Origin: Limanda limanda
Lineage: Eukaryota; Chordata; Actinopteri; Pleuronectiformes; Pleuronectidae
Assembly: GCF_963576545.1 (NCBI RefSeq)
Contig: NC_083638.1
Span: 8,100,022-8,164,021, forward strand
Length of the DNA stretch: 64,000 nt
Direction of reading: 5' to 3'
Shown: positions 57,429 to 64,000 of the stretch, one piece after another
Layout of the letters: each line of letters begins with the position of its first letter
How positions within the stretch are numbered: the stretch's first letter is position 1
Translations under genes and position numbers: made by a program
Notes under the pieces: model-generated
What the model saw: the letters and a program-made list of their open reading frames with translations, nothing else
Told to the model about the DNA's origin: nothing
Databases searched by the model: none

Positions 57429-58309
57429 TTACTCCAAAATCTTATGGAAAAGAGTTTATTAAACACAACAGCTTTCATTCAGTGCCATCTGGTATCTGAC
57501 AGTTCAAAGCACGTAATGAATGCAGATCCGCCACATAATTAAATTATCTTTTAATCCGACATCACTACTGTGAAACATTCCAAATTTGCCCTGAGTGTGA
57601 ACGGAGTGACGTGTGCACGTGATGTGCCACCCAGCATCCAGAGGTTTGACCCTGAGCTGACCTCCTGTCCTGCTCCAGTGGACGCACATTAACCGTGGTA
57701 TTATTTCATTAATGCTGAAATTGAGTTTCGTCCACATCTTGTTGGCTTCGACCTGAGTGGCAGATACTGCTGACAAATGGCTTTTTCCACCTGCCAGCTC
57801 CTCCACCAATCCAGGGGAAGCTCGAGCTGCAGCAATATGTTATTTCTGAGCACAACATTTGGGGCCGGTTGAAATTGATGGGAGGGCACAGGGACAGGGA
57901 GGAGCCAAATCAGTACATGGATGTTTTACTGTAACTTCTGACCCATATCAGTCGTTTCACAGCTTTCACACTGCCTGGCTCCTTCAGGGGGAGAAAATCA
58001 ATGCTTTCAGTTCTGTGTTTTAGAAGCAAAGCAAGAGTGACACTTTCAGTTTTCAGTCTGGAGCTCATTTTCCCTCCTAATAAATTAATTCATTCATGCA
58101 TGACTCCAATAAGTGCAATGAAAGAGGAATAGATGTGATAAAAAAGAGCTTATCTAACATTCTGGGTTGTTTTGTAATTGGAAATATTTGGGAAATGACG
58201 TGGATGTATCCAAGTATGAAACTGTACAGCGACGCAGCAGGTGAAGTGTGATGGAAAAATAAGAAAACAAGAAACAAGAATATATCACCACCAAGGCTGA
58301 TTAGAAATT

Positions 58310-58550
58310 AGCAATCTACATATGCCAGATTTTTTTCCATCAAGATCGCTGCATATATTTTTTACAAAGTTCCAGAAAAAATTTCCAAAAACATCCTGTG
58401 TCGTGATGTAAAAGAAAATCCTGGATCCTCCCCTTTAAAAGAATCTGCTCCAAAAGTGAATGTGTCCCTTCCACCAAGTTTCAAGACGGTCAGTTGAGAA
58501 GTTATTGTGTAATTCTGCAAACAGACAAACATTGGTGGAGGTAACACAAT
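58310..58550 (-). mobile_element. Dispersed repeat, family A-related copy, reverse orientation
   Basis: On the minus strand: TTGTCTGTTTGCAGAATTAC, GAAACTTGGTGGAAGGGACA, AAAGGGGAGGATCCAGGATT, GCGATCTTGATGGAAAAAAA. Confidence 0.75.
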
Positions 58551-58659
58551 GACCTGGGTTGCGTTTAAAAAAAAGAATTGAATTTGTCGGATTCCACTTC
58601 AGTGAGGCGAACGAGGGACAAGGAGAGGTGAGGGCCAGGCCAGAATATAAAGAGTGGAC

Positions 58660-58711
<52 letters not shown>

Positions 58712-60637
58712 TGAAGTTAGAGGTGGAGAGGAGGAGTCTGGGAGCGCAGAGTGATGTTGAGAGAATGCAGTGGTCGGCTGAATAGTAATTCAATGAGATA
58801 AGAACCTTATTATTCAAATAATGACAACATTTTATCGGCGACTCGGAGAGGAGAGCGAGCGGCAGACAAACGGGGGGGGGGGACAGCCCTGATTTATAAC
58901 TCCAACTCCAAAATCGTCACCATCTCTGTCATACGCCTGCACTGATAATAATGACAGCGATGAGGCCGATATGACCACCTCCCCCCCCCCACGGGGCCAT
59001 AAAGGGAAACGTTGTCTGTTTATCGGCGCCCGGACTGGTTGAGAACCAAAGTCAGACCGGTGGATTGCCTGCTGCTGCTGCCGTGGTCAGTTCGTGTCCT
59101 TACAGCGGCAGAGAAGGTCGTTTTTAAAATCCTCACACCGGGTAATTTAGAGCCAATTTCACAGGACACTGATTCACTTGAAGTGAAAAGAAGATACGAG
59201 CGTGGAGAGAGAGACCCTGGAAAGCAGAGTCACATCGAACTTTCATCCTCAGCGTCATTACGGCCTCTCGTGACCTGACCAGCAGCAGGAACCACACTTC
59301 TGTAGAAATAACACTTCTATGATATTAATTAGCAAACCAGAGATCTCTTCTTCTGGCATGTGAGGAGAACCAGGGCCTGGAGAACCACAAACTCAAGCTG
59401 GACTGAGGCTGATGTGGAGGTTCTGTTGTTTCAGTCTCAACCAGGATGAAGGCAGAAGCAGTTAGTATTGATTTGTATCCCGACACCTTTATCAACAATA
59501 CCTCTTTATTTCCCAACTTTTAATCAAAAGACTTGCATTACTAAGTTTGTATTTTGGACTCTAGTCGTAGCTCAGACGTAAACTCAGACTGCACAATGTT
59601 CAAAATGCTGAAAGATAAAGATAAGAAAGAGGGAAAGAGGATTTGATAGAAACATTATAGCCGAGCTTAAACTGGAGCACGGAGGAAACCGCCATTTGTT
59701 GAAACACAAAAAAATACACCTTCACAGCTTAACTTAGACTCAGCTCACGTGTCTTTCCTTGTGGCTTCTGAAGTATTTGACGTAGTTCTTTACAGGTTCT
59801 TTACGGTTTGAGGCTGTTTTACTGCACTGAACCTCCTCAATGTATCTGCTGACACATTAGTGAATCAATACCAGTGAATCAAAGACGTGATGCAGCTGTT
59901 TAACACGTTAGTTGTTGAAGCTCGTCGACCCGAAATCTGTACCAAGATTTCTCTTCTTCCTTTTATCTCACGTCACCTTATCTTTATTGATTAGTGCAAA
60001 GAAAAACAAGATTAAATCTCAACACCAGACTTACTTACTAAAAAAAAATTCCTTTTATACAGTTTCCGCCGATCGATCGGCCCGTCAGCGCCACCGACAG
60101 GCGGAGGTGTAACTGTGAGGAACAGTTTACTGTCAGGCAGCGAGGGCTCTGCAGTATAGTCACTGTGCATTTCCATAAAAGAGACTAATGAAAACCTAAT
60201 GAGAATGGGCTGGAGCAGCTTATGCACATTAACAGAATTAGCATATAAAACACATTCCCCTGAGTCGGCTCCCGCAGACACAGCCACGTATACAACAACG
60301 CACACAACAACAGACTCAAAGGGAAAAATGGCAAACGTACTTTTGCAGCTGTGCGACTTTCTGTGTTAGCACGCGAGTACTTTTTTTACAAACTCTACAC
60401 ACAGAACTTCTAAGAAGTAATCACTACTGCACGTTTTAGAGTTTGATGATGACCAGGAGGCGTCTCAGTACAAAATCTGCATCAGCACTTTCCTCCGTCC
60501 TCCAGTTCCTCCTCCCTCCTTCTGCATTCAACACACGTCTTCCTCAATTACTGCAGATCATCATCCCTTCATCATCCAGTTCTGGAAGGGGCCAAGGCAA
60601 AATAAAGGAGGGTGAGCATGCATGAGTGTGTGTGTTC

Positions 60638-60670
<33 letters not shown>

Positions 60671-61231
60671 CACACGTCCACGCTTGGCTGACGGCTGTAG
60701 GCAGCACCACTACGTCAACAAGCCTCCTCTATATTAGTCCATGGTCAGATTACACCGAATTAGCATAAACATATCATGCAGAACCTTGTGATAGATTTCA
60801 GAGTGGTAATGCTTGGTGGGAGAACATGGTGTAGGTTTCAATTTCCATTTAAATCCATGCAAATAAAAGATAACAGGAAAAAGATATTGCCACTGTGAGG
60901 TAATTTGCACGATAGCCACAAGGCTATTAAAAACTCTGGCTCTCTTGAAATCAATAAGTATGTCATGTGTGTTTCTTTGGAGATAGCCATGACCTGTGAA
61001 AGATCATCCAAGTAATGCATGTTTGTATGTATGTGTTCATGTTAATGATCTTTACACTTGGAAGATTTTAATGATAATTGCACAATTGTTCTTTCTAAAG
61101 GGGATTTTACACATAAAGGGAGAATTATGTTTGTGGACTGAAATACGCGCACGTATCCATTATTTTCATCTTTTGTTTAATTGCATGGTCCTGGACAGAC
61201 ATTCGGCTGTACAGACATGAGAACTGACGTA

Positions 61232-61789
61232 AGGGGCGGGAATTGGCAAAAATGTGACGATTCAATAGTATTGCGATTCTTAACATATTGCCATACAGCA
61301 AGTATTGCGATTCGATTCTGCGATATATTGCGACTCATGTCCCCCATATTATTCAAAGGCATTACAAAAAATGAGGAAAGTAAGACTGCTCAACTCACTT
61401 CAAATGTCACATTTAATTCTGTGAATAACATTGTCTTCTACACATTAACTGAAGTTCAAAAACTAAGAAAGGGTAGTGCAAAAACTTTGTCATTGAGCAT
61501 TCAGGACACAGGACCTTTGAAATTATTTTCTGAATAGGAGAACTCTCACATGAACGCTGAGCTCCCAGCACATAACTTACAATTATTTAAATACAGCAGT
61601 CTGAAAATCTCCTCGTCATGCTTTGCCTGTTAGGGGCTGTTACATGTATAATTAAATATTGCAAAAATTGTAAATAAAGTATTAAAAAAATAAATAAATA
61701 TTGCAATACTTTGTGCTACAGTATCAATATAATTGTGTGCGCAAAATATCGCGATACTGAACAGAATCGATTTTTTCCCCCATCACTAC
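61232..61789. mobile_element. Non-autonomous hAT-like element
   Basis: Left end AGGGGCGGGAATTGGCAAAA and the inverted right end GTAGTGATGGGGGAAAAAAT are imperfect terminal inverted repeats. Sub-terminal words TATTGCGATTC and ATCGCGATACTG also pair. The flanks CTGACGTA (61224-61231) and CTGGCGTG (61790-61797) look like an 8-bp target duplication with two changes, the hAT size. No transposase. Confidence 0.55.
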
Positions 61790-61934
61790 CTGGCGTGGCT
61801 ACACAGTGAATCAAGTCGAGCTGAGAACGTTTACAACTGAGTTTAAACTTATTAAACGTTGAATCTGCAGTTTTTTAGGCAAGGACAACACATCTAACCC
61901 GAAGAAACTCAGCAGCCACAGCTAATGTCAGCAT

Positions 61935-62190
61935 GCTCGCCTCCTCCAGTGGGATCTCAAGGTGTTCCCAGGCAAAATGGGATGGGAGTTTACTCTGGTC
62001 TCCTCCCAGTTGAGCCCTACTGGGAACCCTCCAATGGAAGGTGACCAGTAGGCATGATGGTAAGATGCCCAAACAACCCAGAGTAGACCCTTGGGATGTG
62101 GAGGAGCCGTGGATTTAGTCCAAGCTCCCTCCAGATGTCCAGATGCCCAGCCACCCTCAAGAAAAACCTCATTTGTGCAGCTTCAGTTTC
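61935..62190 (+). mobile_element. Fragment of an abundant percomorph interspersed repeat
   Basis: GGTGTTCCCAGGCAAAATGG, CTGGTCTCCTCCCAGTTGAG, ATGCCCAAACAACC, GGATGTGGAGGAGC, CAAGCTCCCTCCAGATGTCC and CCCAGCCACCC, in the order of a repeat I recall from many fish genomes. Class not assigned. Confidence 0.75.
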
Positions 62191-63022
62191 TCATTTTCTG
62201 ATCTATAAAGGTTTCACCCCCGAATACTATTGAAGCAATATATTAAAGAACAACACAGTTTAGCAGGCAGCTGGTAGTTGGCAGTAGATGTCACGAGCAG
62301 ATAACCGGATATTTAATACAGGCACACATCTTTTCCGCCAAAGCAGGAATTTACTGTTTGGACGTTGGAAAAGTCACCGTCACATGAAAACTCATTCCGT
62401 TGTAAAGGTCAAAGTCTAAGACAGCTGCATAAAAAATAAAACAACGCCCGCCTTTGTTTGCCTTTGAAATAAAAAAAAGTTATAGCTGTAAATTCACACA
62501 AACTATAAAAAAAAAATCCCAAAACCCATTTGCCGGTGTACTTGTTCACAGGCCATTATTACATTTATCATTTTGAGGGGAACAAGGAGGTTATTTCTCC
62601 CCAGTAGAGCAATGTCGACTGAGTGATGCAGGATTATTGGTTTGGGTTTTACGAGGAAGTCTGAGGAATACATCAGGTCGTCAGGCTCTGTGTTCCAGGT
62701 TTACTCTGCTTGTTTTCAGCATGTCGGAGAAACGCAACAATGCATTTTGGATGTGTACAATAGATGGATATTGGATGTGAGCTGAATGACGGATGGATGA
62801 ATAGAAATATGGAGGAATCTTTCTCTACCAGGAGGGAGAAATATCTGTAAAATATCTCAACAACACGAGTGTGAACATTGAACTGAAGACGAATCAAAGG
62901 TTCAACAGATCTCCACAAATGCTAGAACAAAAGTTGATATTGATATAAAATCTGGTTGAGCCCCCCGTACAAATCTCTCATTTCTGCTCCATTCTGTCTA
63001 TCAGTGTGGCTCTATCTGAAAG

Positions 63023-63066
<44 letters not shown>

Positions 63067-63221
63067 AGTGACAGTCAGTCAGACCAAAGGACAGAATGAC
63101 TGATGACTACCACCTTCTTCTGGGGCAGGTGAAGCTCCGAGTACTGATAATGAGGCTAAAGAGGAAGGGCTGCCATTAATTTGACTTCAAAAAGCTACCA
63201 CACACACACACGACTCTGACA

Positions 63222-63260
<39 letters not shown>

Positions 63261-63657
63261 ATCTATATTCTGTGCACCAGTGACACTTCTTTTGTGATCA
63301 AACTACGTTTAACTTGATTCAAAACACCATGACAGCAGAGTTTTGCCTTCAACACTTTTATGAAATATAACCTAACATCCACTCACTCATCAAGGACACT
63401 TGGCCTTTGACTCTGTCCCTTTAAATTATTATTATTAAATCAAGTTCCCTACATTGCTCTCTGGGATGGGATTGGTGCTTGGATCCACTTGTCGTGTGCT
63501 GACTCTAGTTTAAGAAACAATAGTTTTGTGAAGACCAACTCTCCCGTGACCGTCTCTCCTCATGTTGGTGTGACGGAGCCATTAAACACCATCAGGCCAG
63601 CAGGCCCGTCCACCTGTGATCGATCTCGGACTGCCAATCTTTATTTGGCTCTCCTCC

Positions 63658-63692
<35 letters not shown>

Positions 63693-64000
63693 AACGCCCC
63701 CAGACTCTCTCTTATCTGCTCTGGACTGTTTGTTTTTCGTTGTGCCGAGAGAGAGAGAGAGGACGGATCAATGCAGTGAGTTATGAAATGACAGGGGTTC
63801 AGCTGAAGGCAGTCTCTCAAACACACGGCAGACACTCATCTGCCCCCCCGCTCCTCCTCCACCACCACCACCACAGATGCACCACATTCATCACCCGTCT
63901 CTGTCGATCGGTGCCATAACCAGAGTGCGTCTGCTCAATCCAACAAGTCTGACAACCCAAACATCAGCCGTATTAATCCTGTGTTTGTGAAACCGTAAAA

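Noticed and set aside
63090..63170. Minus-strand ELHLPQKKVVVIS, similar to the EVHLPVEKVDVIIS stretch of PRMT3
   Set aside because: The next exon starts at GYF, so a true exon must end in SEWM before a donor. This frame runs into HSV with no SEWM and no fitting donor, and upstream residues do not match.
63365..63400. Minus-strand SLMSEWM, like the PRMT3 SEWM catalytic loop
   Set aside because: No GT donor follows ATG (TTAGG follows), the preceding residues do not match the family, and the two candidate pieces are in the wrong order and frame to join.

Overview
The window is nuclear DNA of a ray-finned fish, most likely a spiny-rayed (percomorph) teleost. The evidence is two vertebrate genes broken into many short GT-AG exons, very frequent (CA)n, (GA)n and poly-G tracts, and several dispersed repeats typical of percomorph genomes. 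There are no operons and no prokaryotic features. Nearly all long open frames are chance or simple-repeat frames. The genes had to be read exon by exon.

Both genes lie on the minus strand, head to tail. (1) slc6a5, the neuronal glycine transporter GlyT2, is complete. Sixteen coding exons run from the start codon at 24623-24625 down to the stop at 6426-6428. Exon phases agree throughout and give 785 residues (human 797). A 3' UTR follows, perhaps as far as about 2540. (2) The 3' part of prmt3, protein arginine methyltransferase 3, has six coding exons from 57404 down to the stop at 29916, with a poly(A) signal at 29790-29795. They encode the last 199 residues: the end of the SAM-domain double-E region, the beta-barrel/dimerisation part and the THW loop. 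The zinc finger and most of the SAM fold must lie beyond 64000. The order PRMT3 then SLC6A5, same orientation, is that of human 11p15.1, so this is old vertebrate synteny. NELL1 would be expected past the left edge, but nothing of it is visible here.

Layout: 1-2540 is flanking DNA with a LINE tail; 2540-6425 is the probable slc6a5 3' UTR; 6426-24625 is slc6a5, whose introns hold MITEs, a 628-bp purine tract and CA/TG tracts touching splice sites; 24626-24850 is exon 1 5' UTR and a candidate promoter; 24850-29770 is intergenic and rich in (CT)n, with a duplicated 365-bp block; 29770-57404 is the prmt3 3' half, with introns carrying a 239-bp tandem array, a Tc1-like relic and many copies of one dispersed repeat; 57405-64000 is a prmt3 intron.

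The most useful non-coding observation is a near-perfect RE1/NRSE (REST site) about 100 bp inside slc6a5 intron 1, which fits a transporter restricted to glycinergic neurons. I found no undescribed multi-gene system. The interest lies in gene regulation, splice-site repeats and a changed GlyT2 C-terminus.
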